64,000 nt of DNA from Ornithodoros turicata. Taxonomy: Eukaryota > Arthropoda > Arachnida > Ixodida > Argasidae. The position numbers and the translations under genes are program-made. Under the pieces are notes generated by a model. The model was not told the origin of the DNA, ran no database searches, and saw only the letters and a list, made by a program, of their open reading frames with translations. The stretch covers positions 24,825,511-24,889,510 of the forward strand of contig NC_088210.1 of NCBI RefSeq assembly GCF_037126465.1. The letters are read 5' to 3'. Positions 23,661 to 36,790 of the stretch are shown here, piece after piece. Numbering within the stretch: the first letter of the stretch is position 1; each line of letters starts with the position of its first letter.

Positions 23661-26600
23661 GTAGTATGGTATACGCTTTGAACATAAGCAGTGGTTCTTT
23701 GGCGTTTGCTTGTTGCTTTCTTAAGGACTTTTTGTCAGCCTTTTGGTAGTCAGTCTGTCTTCAGTGTCACACACATGTGTCTATACTTCTTTCTTATCCT
23801 TCGTTACCTTTCACTAGCATGTAGCACGAGGCTATGAGTATACTATGGAGTAGTCGGCGTCCATGTTAAACCTACATCTCCATGTTTTTCTTTATTTCGT
23901 TTTTTTTAAGTACAAATTTCAATAAGCAGTGCCAGCCATAGAACAGTGGAATTTGCAACATGCACTTGTCTTTCACAACAACGGTCTCGCTTTCCAAAAC
24001 TTTGAATATTTTTCGTAGCTTTCACAGCCTTATAACACTTCCCGTGACAGTCTTTGAGAATATTATCCATTTTCATCCTATGCTGCGGCAGTCAACGCGT
24101 CATCGTTGGGAGGAACCGTAGGACCCGTCATCAGTAACACGTGAGCACCTCTCTGCAACGCCACGGGCTTCAAAAGACGAACCAACGGTTCTGGTGACAA
24201 CCGATTCCTTTAGGGCCTTTCGGTCGGCGATGGCGCTTTGGCGGCACTAATGCGCATGACATTGCATTTTGGAACAGTCTTCGTGCTAGTGCCGAAATTT
24301 CCCATCCTATAGTAGAGGACAGTGGCATTTACACCAGCTTTCAAACAGCGTCACGGCTTCGTTGCATCCGGCCTGGTGCTTCACCTGTGGAGTGCAGCGG
24401 TGACCTGCATCCTCCTCCTGGTCTGTAGGCAGTACTACAGTGTACTAGAGTCTACTAGTTCACCATAGCAGTATACGAACGAGAGAGCGCCATCTTGAAA
24501 AAAATGATCTGCAATTCTCGGACCGTGGTCAAATCCCGCACAGCAGATGCAGGGACCCGGCATTGTAGCGGGGTTCCTGTCCCGCACCGGTCTAATGGAC
24601 TCATTCTAACAGGACACTTTTCCATATAGTCATCCCTCTCCCTCATCCCTTTCGGAATGGAGCAGTGCACCGTCATAGCCGCGATGAATAGCCCATCCAA
24701 TCATCATCCCATGTGTACGTGTTTGTGAAAGAGGGAATGACGTGAACAGCTTGCCGTTGACGGCGTCAGAAATTTGGACAGCGTCACGACTGTAGCAGGG
24801 TGAAGAGAGGATGATGAGAGCAGGGTAAGAGGCGATTAGGATAGATTGACTGATAGATGGTTGATCGCGGTCCTCCAAGTCCGAGTCTTTTAGCTAGACC
24901 AAACTGAAAGAGGTCCAAAGTCTTGACCTGTAGCACATCGTAAAGGTCTCCAAGCTAGCCCCGTTTCGAAAAAGAAGAGTGGTGCTATAGATTCTGGGCT
25001 CTGATGCGTCTCTCGGCGTACGTGTGTACCTTTGGGTTGCAGAGCAGCGGCCCCTAGTCACAAAGATCCGCTCATGCGGTCCTACATGCGCGTAAGTCAG
25101 CACTGGCACGCTGGATACACTGCACAGAGCATCAAGCGAGGCAAGTGCTCAGTAAGGTACGTTGCAATCAGACCCTATAGACACGTGAGGAGCAGGAAGA
25201 ACAGGGGGGTGTTCAAAGTCGATCATGACCACATCTGTATACAGATACCAGAAATTAACTATGTGGTCATGCGGCTCGTCGCCTTATCCTAGGTCTGCGA
25301 GTGCTTCAGTATGACTTCCATGAAGTTGCTCATAGGGATATCCAAACAGCAAGCCTTTTGCCAGCGGAAAGCACAGTGAGCTTATGTGGGTACAAGTACA
25401 CTGATGCCCTATAAGGTACCCTCATGCCACACGAGACACTGTAATTCATTACCGCAGTGGCCAGCCACGTCCTTCATTCTTTTAAATCTGACCAATTAGC
25501 ACAACGTAATGAGTAAAACACTGAAAAAAAAAAAAAACAAGAAGAAAAAGGAAGATAGTCATGTGGCAGCAGGTTCGTTCGCTCCGGAAAACATTGGTTC
25601 ATGCAGAAATATTACGTGCTATAGTATACCCTCCAGAAGATGCAAAAGAGGGCGTAACAACTGCTACCAGAACTATTGCGTGTGATGGAAGTAATTTCTG
25701 CAACGAAAACGACCAATAGGACCTTCATATCACTCATACCTATTCACATGCAATGGAATAGGACACTGCACCTTAAGCGGTCATGGCATTGTCATCATGT
25801 ACTTGATGTTGTTGTTGTTGTTGTTGTCGGGACCAGTTATCGTGTCCCTCATTACCCTATCACTCTGTTACGCATGCAGATCAAATCACAAAAGACAAAT
25901 CATGGCAACAATCCCATAATGAATATAAACTTAACAAAACAAGCAAACAAACCGATAGGCGACAAACAACGTGCACTTTCGCACACATTCGCAAGCATGC
26001 CTTCACGTTTCGACCTTCTAGACTCCTTGAGGGTCAAGAATGACGCAACGGCTGACGTCATCGAAGTGTTTTTGACCGCTCTTAATATAATTTTGACCGG
26101 CGATCTTAATTAACCCATGTTGTAGCGCCGCCACTTTTTCTTGTGTTGCGTTTCTTTGTCTCGTAATTCCTCATTTGATTCGTTAGGAAGTCGGAGAGTT
26201 TCGTAGGCGAAACAAGTACGATAGTTCTACAATATTAATTAATAGCGATCAGTAATAATTAATCAATAATAGTGTAAAAAGTAGTTCATATCAATTAATA
26301 ATAATAGTTTTAGAGGCTATATTATAGAGAATTAATTTAATTAAGTTTAATTTAAATTTAATTTAATTAAGGTAAGTTCGAAGACGACACTGTTGTTGGG
26401 AAATGGCGGTGCATCTTCTCGACATCTTTATCACATCACATCACATCTTCTCCCCAATAGAAATTAATGACGAAATTGTTATGAAATCAGTAATGAAAAG
26501 CAGTACTAAGTCAACGTTTGAGCTATAAGGACATAACATTTTTAATCTAAATTTGCATTTTTATCAAACTGGTCAGTAACTTTGAATTTTCAAAGGGCGC

Positions 26601-29600
26601 CGAAAACCACTGAGTAGAATTTATTATTTTATTTAGAGTGAGATGAACGCTCAGTATTTGCTCGAAATTATCTGTCCTGCCCTGAAACGGCCAGAAACGC
26701 ATTTAACGGTACCCTGCGTAGTGTATACAGCCGAGTTCATTGAGCTCTTGGAGCACGCCTCGTTTTCTTGAGAGCTCTAACACACACCGCAAATCAAGTG
26801 TATGATCACCCCATATCATGCCGGAGACACAACGGCGACCAGTTTTTTTGCAACTTGGGCCAGCTGGAAGCGGCGCACGTGAGTAGATGTTGAACTTGAA
26901 CCAGCTCGAGTGTGGGCAATGAACTGATTCACACATGACACGGTGAACGCCGATAAGAGCTCTCGTACGACCGCGGTGTGTCTTGTACACAGATTTCATC
27001 ACTTGAGTGTAATAACGTGCGTTCAATGAATGCAGACGATGTTGGTTGTATATACTAAGTATGTACTCGACTGTAGATCGAGATCCTATAGCGCGAAAGC
27101 GCTTCGACAAAGATCGCGAAAGTTGTCGTTTATCGCTCATTCGCTGCGACGCATGAAATGTAAAGCCAGATCCAATGGGTAATTGTCCTTGTTTATATGA
27201 CAAGGATCCTGTGTTCGCCTTCAGTAAAGCGTTGGCGGCTCACAGTGAACGAACGCGAACAGAGACCATTTCGAAGCTGATTTCAGTCCCGTTTTATTTA
27301 TCCACAGGTATAGCCTTACAAAAAAAAAAAAAAACATGCCGCGTGTAGCCAGCTTCCAGCCAGCGTGGAGCACTTGCTGCGTAATAATAATGACGATATG
27401 ATGATGATTTATTATGATTTATTTTTTTATATTCCAAACAATCAATCATGATAATGGTGCACGATGGTGTGAATTTTGAACCAAGACGCTAATCACTATC
27501 TTGGGATATTGAGAACGCTGAGTGTTAAAAGATGGCCCCAGAACCCATGCCTTTCAGTAAGCGTTCCAGGACGCGAAGTGCCAACTGTCTTCGCTGATTT
27601 GACCAGCGACTTCAGCACCTTCCTCGCGCTTCGTGGTAGATAAGAAACAAGAGAACAACGACAAAACAGAACAGTGGCGTCATAACTGGCGTAGGTTATT
27701 GATGCATCACCAAAAACAAAAGTTGAAATTGCATTCCAAGCAGACACAACATCTTCGACGTGGCCCTGGGGCACTGGCGTTCCCTTGACCTTGCATTGTC
27801 GAGGGCAACGCCGTTAAGTCAAGTCAGTAACGGTGAGTTATTTATAGGCGCAGACCGGAATGAGAGAGTTGCCTATAGCTATATATATTAAACTAACAGA
27901 GTTGCCTTGTGGGAAGGGAGCGTTGCTGATCAGAGCGTCACAGAACGGCATCGCGAGCGAAGGTCATTGCCGCAGATCTTGACACTGTGCCAGTAGGCGT
28001 CTGCGTGTATTGTGATGGTCCAGTATCGTAAAGAGGCTGTTGACTCAAGGTGAACTTTGTATAGAAGCACGATGGCAGACGGGGTTGTTGACACGGCTTC
28101 ATCTCGCCGATTGATACAGTCGTATTCAACGCCCCTTACCTGACTTTTATCTTTTTAAAATTCGTCCGCCGTAGTCAGTCTCCCTTCCTACAAATCAGCG
28201 TATACGCGCTCAAGGATTATTTGTACATATTTTGTTCATTCATGAAGGGACCAGGAGAACCAACATTTAGTGCCCCGCACAACACGGCTTGCAATTAAAA
28301 GCAACAACGCCGAACCTTTAGAGTTGCAGGTTGCGCCAATTGAAATGAATCGAATTGAACCGGAATAAGAAGAAGAAGGAGAAAACGTTGAAGCGTAGGC
28401 TCCGTCAACATGGGATGTATCAATAGGATAAAATATCACATATCAGGGAGAGCATTGTAAAACATGTACTGTTGTGTACATGTACGGCAATGCAGAAGAT
28501 GTTTGTTCGAGTCCTACAGCTAGCTAACCTTGTCAGTGACTTTCATCTTTGATCGTTAATTTCTTAGGCAAATTGAGGCGTTGTATGTATTTGTCCCTTC
28601 TATGTTGTTCCAGCCTCAGAACATCAGTTCTTTCGCGTTCATCTTTGATGTACTGTTGTGTTTCGGTTATCTGTCCTCCTCTTCAGACAGCTTCTGTAGA
28701 AAGAACTGTCGCTGTGTGGAAGTAAAGGTCACTGGATAGTAGCAGGGCGTCGTTTGTGTGCCCTTTCTTCCGTTTATTTTTCTTTGTTCTAACGAATATA
28801 TCCCCCTCCCCCACGTGAGAACCTGCAACATTGTTTTTTGCTATTGGGATATTCATAGGAATACAACAATGCACTGACGAGACCAGAGGAGAGCAAACAC
28901 GACGAGCCCTAGCAGATACGCGACACATAATTTTCTTGTTTGACCCATAACGAAAAGAAAAACATACACCCTGGATGACAAGACAAACACACGAAAACAG
29001 GCTATAGGTCTCGAACACAACTGAGAAATCGAAATATGACCATCGTCGAAAACGTCGTTCAATCTTGGGCACCTTGACGCTTGCGTATTTAAACTTCAGA
29101 ATGGTTATACTTTCCAACCATCACAGTTGAGAAGTTCATTTTACGGAAGAATTTAAGCCGGACGGAATAGTTCAGGTGGCCAGAAACGGTAAGCCATCAG
29201 CTTCTCCAAAGCTGAACCGAAGGTCGAATAGCGTGTCTTCCCAATTTGCCGAACACCAACTCGACGAACACATTGAAGGACGAGCGACATCCTTTATGCT
29301 ATGACCTTTCTCTTATTCCCGTCATCATCATCATCATGATACTCGTCTATTGACCCTGAAAAGTGACCCTGTCTCAAGAGACCGAACCACAGATACGTAT
29401 CTCCATTCCAGGGTAGCTGGTAGACAGACTCCATAATGTGAATAACCTGAGTCTTCAGCACAACTAGACGAACAGGACGACCAACTTGGACTAACCTAAT
29501 AATAAACTAACCAACATGCTGCGCTCCGTAGTGTCCGCCCTGCTAAGCCTAACGGCTGCTGAAATGTGGCTTTTCACAACATGGAGCACACCTCCATTCC

Positions 29601-29807
29601 CAGTCTCCCGAATCGACTGTTCCTGGGTCAGTGCACTCTTGGGTAGTAGCCTAATTAGTTACAAGCAACAGTAACTATAGTTACTTTTGTACGAAAGTGA
29701 CTTGTAAACTTCCCGCTTTCGGCTAGAGTAGGTGCAAAACGAATAGTTGTAAAAATTTGCTCAGGTAGTGCGATATGTTTCGTGTGGCAGTTCCCTATAT
29801 ACGGGGT
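23661..29807. other. Intergenic, no gene recognised
   Basis: Contains a (GTT)n tract near 25808-25826, which makes a poly-Val frame that I discount, an AT-rich island at 26221-26380 built of ATTAATTAA-like units, and a CATCACATCACA tract near 26434. One 166-codon minus-strand frame at 27203-26703 is open but unrecognised. A B-box-like GTTCGAGTCC near 28504 has no A box. Confidence 0.4.
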
Positions 29808-29990
29808 GTTTCAGTTAAATCCCCGGGCTAAATAATTCGGGAACGGGTGCACCAATCGAAGATCTTACTTTTTTACAAGCATCTGTTCGATGCCACCTAC
29901 AAGCTGCGCACCGTGAGGATGAGTGAGAGGCGCTCATTATTTCAATAAAGATTTAAATGAGTTTCGTGAAAAAAAAAAAAAAAAAACGTA
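29808..29990. mobile_element. Terminal part of a CGGGGTGTTTCAGTTAA element
   Basis: TATACGGGGTGTTTCAGTTA followed by AATCCCCGGGC has the GGGTGTTT end seen in the foldback at 803-1018. A matching inverted right end was not found, so the element looks truncated or diverged. It ends in an A run near 29972. Confidence 0.45.
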
Positions 29991-31984
29991 ACTTCTAAAG
30001 CAGGGCGCCGTCGGCATTAAAATGGGTACTACCCCTTTTTGGGACCTTCAGTGGACTTCTTTTCGAGAAAAATCTGCCACGGAAACGGGCCATTTGTTAC
30101 AGCAATTAATTGGTTTCGGTATACATATTTTTGTCGCGGCTATTGTTAACATATTGTTATATTGTCTACAGCCAGCTGAACGCAGTACCTTATGAACTAT
30201 AGGCCTGAGGACTTCCAGCCGGTGCCATCGTTCTACATCATTGATAGTTCATTGGGCTATGTTTCTCGAAGTGATTCAAGATCACCATTAGCCATTGCGT
30301 GCTTCCTCATCTCGCAGAAGGTGTCCGCTGGCGTTGCTTTCCTATACAGGTCAGTTTCCGCCATACCCCCAGCTTGCCGAATGCGGCTCCTCAGGGCCGG
30401 TCCGCTTAGGCGAACTGAGATTCGGCGGTTTGGGCCGCGACCCTTTATCTTCTTCTGTGAGAACTGTGTCAGCAAGCCTTCTGTAACCGGATACAGCGCC
30501 CACACCAAAACGGAACGCTTTCGAGTTAGAAAACTTAGATCCCTTTAACGACATAAAGCCATTCCGTTTTGATGTAGCCACTCGTATTTTTAAACCCTCT
30601 TCCGCAATAAATGACCGCCGGAAAGGCTTCCTCCTTCGCTGATCAAGCTGCGAAACGTCTTTCTCGTGTTTTAGATTCAAGCTGCCATCCCGTGAAACGT
30701 AATTTTACGCAGTAAAATCTGCGCAATGTAAGAAAGATGTTTAAACGACTGTGAATGTGAATATGCCTTAAACATAAAAAAAACGAAGATAATAAAAATA
30801 GCAAAACTTTTTGATGATGGTATGGGGTTCGTTCCCTTGTGGTCAGAGAGGCTGACCAGAACAGAGGGCTGTTGAGGGGGACACTCTCTTCTTTCGTGTC
30901 AGCAAGCCTAGTGTGACCTTCGCTCCAGATTTGGAGAAACTCAGGAATTTTGCGCGGGATTTTTATCTTATGGGGGTGTTGGAAGTTCCCAGCAGGGTAT
31001 TTGTTGTTTGTGGGTGGCACCTGTGTTTGCCGGCTACAGCCATGTATTTACTTTCCAAACCAAAGCATGTATTTATATAAGATTTTTGTCTGTCTGTCTG
31101 TCTGTTCGTTCGTTCGTTTGCTTGTTTACTGCATCATCATTACTTATATGTTGTTGTTGTTGTTGTTGCGTGTTCGTGTCTACGTGTGTGTGTCGCGGGG
31201 TTGCTGGGAGAATCCCTGTGGCAGCTAATGACATTCCCTTTCTGGCCCACTTGGATTCTCCCTTTCTGCTTAAATTTCTCGTCCGCAAAACAAAACTTCT
31301 CCACTGTGCTTGTTCGCGTGTACGTTTTTCCTGTCATCCGTATAGTCTCGGGTATTTTTTCTCTCTATTTTGGATCTATGCCACCAGCCCGGCTTACTCT
31401 TTCCTTATTTTGGTTATACGCCTGTGAGGACACGGCATAACGGAGGGGGCACAAACAATCTGTGCAGAAAACTAAACATTGTTTCAGTACCCTTGTTTGA
31501 ATTTTACGATGATCATAAAGTGAAAACTCCAAATTGAAAACGATAAAGAAATATAGTACGACGAAGAAGAAAAAAAAAACTATCTGATAAAATGCGAAAC
31601 GGCTATCGAGTACGTCGGAACAGAAAGCACTGTCATCCTGCCTAGAGTCACTAAAATCCTGCCGACTGAGAAAGTCAGTCGACTGCGATTCAAGTTCAAG
31701 GTCCTGGTGCACTTCTCACGCTTTCGCTTACTCCGGATATATCAAGGAAGGCTGCGAAGAAGAAGAAAAAAGAAGCATGAAACCTCCTTTGCAGCAGGGG
31801 AACTTCATAAGTGCGATCATTGCTTAAAGTAGGAGGATGCGCCATCCCGCCATCAGGCCTCCCTGTGGTATCCATGGAGTGGGAAACCGTATCTCTGAAG
31901 GAACCGGCTGAGATGTAGCTACACTTCCAGTTCATTTGGATCAGATCAAGGATACAGCAAAGCCACATACTTCCCTTAATGCTC
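29991..31984. other. Intergenic, simple repeats
   Basis: GTCT/GTTC tetranucleotide tract at about 31087-31116 and a TTG tract at about 31149-31168. Frames on both strands at 30192-30680 have no recognisable product. Confidence 0.4.
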
Positions 31985-32007
31985 GCTAGAATCTAATTTA
32001 CGCGCGA

Positions 32008-33062
32008 ATTTCGCGGATTGAAAAGCTCGCGAATTTTAAAGGCACACGAAAAATTTCGACGCAAGAATTGACACTTCAAAACATATATGCTGTGTCTGAC
32101 GACTATCCGGCTGCCTTTCGCGGGGGTGTTAAAGGGTTATTGCTTTTCTTCGGCCCGCAGTTAGAGTTCATGTATTGGTGAAACATGCATTACTCGTGAA
32201 TGACTTTCACAACCAGCACATGATGTATATTTACATGATAATATTTACACCAGACCTGCGTGTAGATTGTTACTGAATAGAGCACGTGAGTGACACATGC
32301 CACTGCACGATACGTGATTGGAATTGGGGCGGAGAAATCGGTCGTGAACTGAGTCGGGAGGAATCTGGTTTAACACGAAAAATTCGCAGCCTATGAATAT
32401 GCAGCAATCATAGACTTTATTTTCATAGCTAGGGCACTGCAAGCTACAGAAAAGTTGATTCCCTTCAGTCGTTGACCAGCTTTATAAGCGGGCGCCAGCG
32501 TTCTTCAATGGAATGCAAGGGGGCTACGATCTAAGTTAGCGAACTTCAAATTGTTTCTACTCAAGCATCCAATTCCTCTTTTGGCTATCAGTGAAGAACC
32601 CTGTGACCAACCAGATAAACCTGACTTCCGCCCAACCACAACCCCAACCCAACTCAACCAACCCAGCCTAGTGCATCAGCTACGAGCTCTTCAAGCCCTC
32701 ATCACCTTTTTAACTGCAACAATAGGGCTTCTTCGTGAACTCTAAATATTCATCGTCATTCACCATCTTATCCCCCTCAGGCAATGGGATAATGGGATAG
32801 GGTGCCGCATTAGCTGCGAAACATCCCACTATCGTTGTCATCACACATTTGTTGTTGTTGCTGGTAAATATTTGGAATACTTTGCAGCACAACCATATGC
32901 AACATGCCGCTTTTTTTTATTATTATTATTATCAAATGCTGACGGGTATTCTCGGGCTTATCACGAAGCAAACCAATCAAAGCACGAATTTTAGCATCCA
33001 GAATTCGTGAAACTTAGGTCGCGAATATGTGTCCGATTCGCGAAAAATTCAGGCCGCGAAAC
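32008..33062. repeat. Possible element with TTCGCGG...TTCGCGAA ends
   Basis: TTTCGCGGATTGAAAAGCTC and CGCGAATTTT near 32008-32040 resemble, in inverse, the block with TTCGCGAAAAATTCAGGCCG and CGAAA near 33038-33062. Between them sits a diverged fragment (32318-32395) of the repeat seen at 1-460 and 1024-1445. The ends are degenerate, so treating this as a single element is tentative. Confidence 0.35.
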
Positions 33063-33314
33063 TATAGGGTTCCAAATATTCCAAAGAGAAAAATATTCAA
33101 GACCTGACTCAACCGTGGAGTGACCGCAGAAGAAAGCGAAGGCTGAAGAGTGAGAATTTTCCACGCAATAATAATAAAATTGCTAATTTAAAAAAAAATC
33201 ACTGGCAAAATAAAGTTAGCTGAATGGGCGGTGCAAACAAGCTGTCCATTGACTATAAGAGGTCGTAATTGGGCAGACGAAAATAAATTACGGCGGTGGA
33301 ATTGCAATTTGAAC

Positions 33315-33553
33315 AATTTCAGAGCCCATATGCCGGCCTCACAGAGGTGAGCAACGTCACGACAAACGCTCTGGAGGAATGTGCGTCCTGGACCGACTTC
33401 TAAGGGAACAGTGGGGGCATATGTCTGACAGCGTCTGAGGAAAGCCCAGGAAAAACCCCAGACAGCACAGCCTGCACCGGGATTCGAACCGGGGTACTTC
33501 CCAACCTCGACGTGACGTGGCCAGAACGCTAACCACTCAGCCGCGCCAGCTGG
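33315..33553 (-). mobile_element. tRNA-derived SINE, subfamily 1
   Basis: Minus-strand reading: GGCGCGGCTGAGTGGTTAGC (A-box region), GGTTCGAATCC as perfect B box, then CTTTCCTCAGACGCTGTCAG, AGAAGTCGGTCCAGGACGCA and CACCTCTGTGAGGCCGG. It matches the plus-strand copy at 23409 in order and spacing. A 125-codon minus-strand frame across it is accidental. Confidence 0.85.
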
Positions 33554-34954
33554 TAGAGAGCCCATGATAATCCGTCTTGCACGTAGTATACATGGTGCTC
33601 AAGAAGGCCTGCCATTGGTAAACGTGGGTACGCAACGGGGGTACTCAACATCATCCACAGTCCCGGATCGCGTTAATCACAATATAGGTACTATATGTCT
33701 ACGTATGCTTTGTGTCATCATTCGTTCCACAATATGGGGACGTCCTGCACTAGCAGCTGACATGCTTCCTCGGCCACGACTCTTGTATAAGGTCGGAACA
33801 AAAGGAACGGAATTCACCGTAAATGCACAAGCGCGGCATTCGTCAGAAGTTGTGCATGAAGTTGTTAAAGTTGAGATGCCCTAATCAACATCACCAAAAT
33901 AATGTTGTTCTTGTTGTTGTTTGCTGAAGTTGTAGTACAACGTGCAAGTCGCTTGTGCCCTCAGGTCGTCTCGTCTAGCTGTGGTGGCTTCCATTACGCA
34001 AGTCTGGCCCGTTACTGACATTTTAGTGCCGGTATATCAATCCTAAGAGATCATACGGGCTCTGCTTGACCTCTCTCACCACATGGACAACTGGAAGCAT
34101 GGAAAACCCTTACCTGAAGCCACCCACCGGCGTCCCTCAACAGAATCTGCCCACTTCTTATGTCCAACGTTGCACATTCTTCCTCACAATTTTCACTAGC
34201 ATATTCATTTGGGATAGTTGGTATATGCTGAACTTGGGAAGAAGAAGAAGGAAAAAACAGCGCACCACAAGACAAGGAATGAAGAGAGGAACGGAACACG
34301 CGTTGACAAGCATCTACAGGAAACCTAATAGAAACACGTAAAAGATGCGCATCGGAGACGCCTACAGAAAGCACCAATCCAAGATTCGAGATATCAGCCA
34401 TGCTTCGTCACAGAGATAACATGTCTGCGCCAGGATGGCATCATTTTATCAGGGGAAGGCAATGATAGAGAGGGATTACCTGCAACCCTTATGGACGGAG
34501 ACCAAACGTCAGCGTCATCATTACCCACAACTTCGTGTTCCCTGCTATCTTTGCAAGGCACCGTCGTCGATGAAGCACCCCACTCACCCTCACCTAAATA
34601 AAGCGTCATTGTGGCGTCAAAAACATGAAAGATTGAGTGCTGGACCTGCACAGTATCCCCGACGGAGACTCGGATATGGGAAAGACAAAAGGCGAAAAGG
34701 GTAGCCGGGAAGTTGGAAAGGGTCCACACCAGTATTTGCATACTGACCTTATATATACACCAACGCCTCCTGTGCAAGTAAACTTTTCAGTCTGTCGTTC
34801 CTGATTAAATTTCGTTCGACATGTACCGTATCATGGTCTGTGACGCAGGAAAGTTTTTGGTCAACACTGCATTGGAAGATGCCTGCATCATGCGTACGTG
34901 GAAAAGCTTGTCTTGTCCACATATTCAACTCAGGAATTAGAGCGACTAGAATTT
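33554..34954. other. Intergenic, no gene recognised
   Basis: Several frames of 80-130 codons occur on both strands at 34051-34777, but none shows a domain, clear start context or consistent splice sites. Confidence 0.4.
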
Positions 34955-35442
34955 GTTCCGACATATAGCAGCGCACTAATATAGCTCTACAAAATAGCGC
35001 GCAGAAGCAGCACTCTCTGTGATCGGACGGTTCTCACGTGCAAAGCGGCACCAGCGCTATATTTTAGCGGAATTACGTTAGTAGTTGTTTCCGGTCTCTC
35101 CCATCATGGCGGATCCGGAGTTCGACAGCATCCGGACGAGCAAGTCCCATCAACTGACTAAACAGAAAATTACCAGACATTTTGGATAACAGACTCGCCG
35201 GTTAGAATGCGGTCGCCGTGCCGTGAAATGCAGACAGCAAAATAATTTCACGACTTCCGCGACGTCATTGCTGAAGGAACTCCTCATTGGCCAACACGAA
35301 TGTAGTGCTATTATTAGCGCTGAAAAAGTTGACACGAGCTCAACTCCGGCAAGCGCTATGTTTTAGCGGCTTGCAGGACCGCGAGGAGGAAAATATAGGG
35401 CTATTTTGTAGCACTATATAGCAAATCACTATATGTCGGAAC
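34955..35442. mobile_element. MITE with long TIRs enclosing a short ATG frame
   Basis: GTTCCGACATATAGCAGCGC...TCTACAAAATAGCGC at the left is mirrored at the right by GCTATTTTGTAGCACTATAT...CACTATATGTCGGAAC. A second internal pair is GCGCTATATTTTAGCGG and GCGCTATGTTTTAGCGG. Inside, 35106-35189 is a 27-codon frame with good start context (MADPEFDSIRTSKSHQ...). The short frame is too small for a transposase. Confidence 0.75.
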
Positions 35443-36670
35443 GGGGCTGTATTGTTATACAGCGGTTGTAAGGATACGTAAAACAGTCCTCTTTCCCCAA
35501 ACTTCTCGCTCACTCTTTGAGCACACGATTCCCCAGAAAGACGGGCGAATTTTTTTAAATCCATGATTCTGTATGACAATTAAAACACTGCAAAAAGGGC
35601 AACATTTTTTTTTTGCGAGGAACGTTCCGAAAGTGTTTGAACCATGCATGTATCTTCTGCCATTTCTGCCCATGGCTCGGGTATTCTTCTCCAATGAACT
35701 CGCTTGAAATAGAGCAACATCAGCGCACGGGCCGTCCTCCTCTCCAAAAGTGTGAACGTGCGTGATGAATAGTATTTAAAAGAAAAAGAAAGCCAGACAC
35801 GTAAACGTGTCACCGAGAAAGCCCGGAAAACCTGGCTGGTCACTACTGCCCGTTTTTCAACATTATTAAAAGCTACGACGAATTACGGAAGCAGGGCCCA
35901 GAACATGTGTCGCATTCGAGATAAATCCTTTCCAGTTCGTCGCGAAGGCCGCAGACTGCGACGCATGACGTCACTATCACACTTTTACGCCGTACGCATG
36001 TTACTTTTTTTTCCCCCTTTAACACTTCCTCCAACGAGTGCAGCCTCGCCATTTCCGAACTTACACGCCAAAATACCTATGCGTTTGCCGTATTGCCAAA
36101 CTGTAATCCTCGTCCCCTGGAACGCCAGGAATTTACCCCAGGAACTATACCCAACGTCGCTAGTTCAGGAATTTTGCTTTGGCATTCTTTCCTTCAGGTA
36201 TTCGAATGTGTGCGCGTGCGTGTGTGTACGGCGAAGAGTCACGATGTCAATCGGAAAGACACTTACGCAATAGTATAGGATATCAGATCGCCGCGTGGAA
36301 GGCGACGCGTGTCACGTCCTTGCATACAAGAGTGCACTTCTTTTCTCATTTCTGCTATGATATATGGCAAGCGTGTGTTGGATGGTGAGGGTGGATAAAG
36401 GGAGGACCCATGACGTTACCAGTGCGAAAAAAATTACACAATCAACTTTCTTATTAAAAAACCTTTCTCATTAAAAAGCACCAAGCGGGTGGATGACAGA
36501 AGGGTGGGGAAAATCATGGTAGTACAGGACGGGTGAGGCAGATGGGCATCACATTTGCTCTGGTATTTCGGTAGTGTCGTACAACTGCGAGCTCCCCTTA
36601 TAGCAGCCTTCATTGGTAAGCTCCCTGCGCCACAGCAACAGATCTCTCTCATTCACAGAAACGAACATTG
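35443..36670. other. Intergenic, no gene recognised
   Basis: No supported gene or element. Frames at 35580-35843 and 35905-36273 have no recognisable motif. Confidence 0.4.
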
Positions 36671-36679
36671 CCTGTCCCA

Positions 36680-36790
36680 TCGTCCACTGATTTATCCAGA
36701 CCCCCCCCCCTCCTAAATGTTTGGCAACACCCCCCAATTTTTTTCCTGTGTACCACTGTTACAATGTAACTGCACCCCCCCCCCCTTTTT
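36680..36790. repeat. C-rich repeat starting TTATCCAGACCCCC
   Basis: CTGATTTATCCAGACC followed by a C run, then CAACACCCCCCAATTTTTTT. The same opening (GTGATCTATCCAGACCCACC) begins the insert in Kdm2 intron 8 at 51482, so this is a second, rearranged copy of that family. Confidence 0.5.

Noticed and set aside
25676..26113. 145-codon plus-strand frame
   Set aside because: Its centre is a GTT microsatellite read as poly-Val and the rest lacks any recognisable feature.
28490..28530. tRNA gene suggested by GTTCGAGTCC
   Set aside because: No A box or paired stems at the required distances.
31065..31440. Hydrophobic plus-strand frames that look like membrane proteins
   Set aside because: The hydrophobicity comes from T/GT-rich tetra- and trinucleotide repeats.
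33188..33565. 125-codon minus-strand frame starting MGSLPAGAAEWLAFW
   Set aside because: It translates the SINE at 33315-33553, including its tRNA-like head; the same words appear in the frame over the SINE at 23409.
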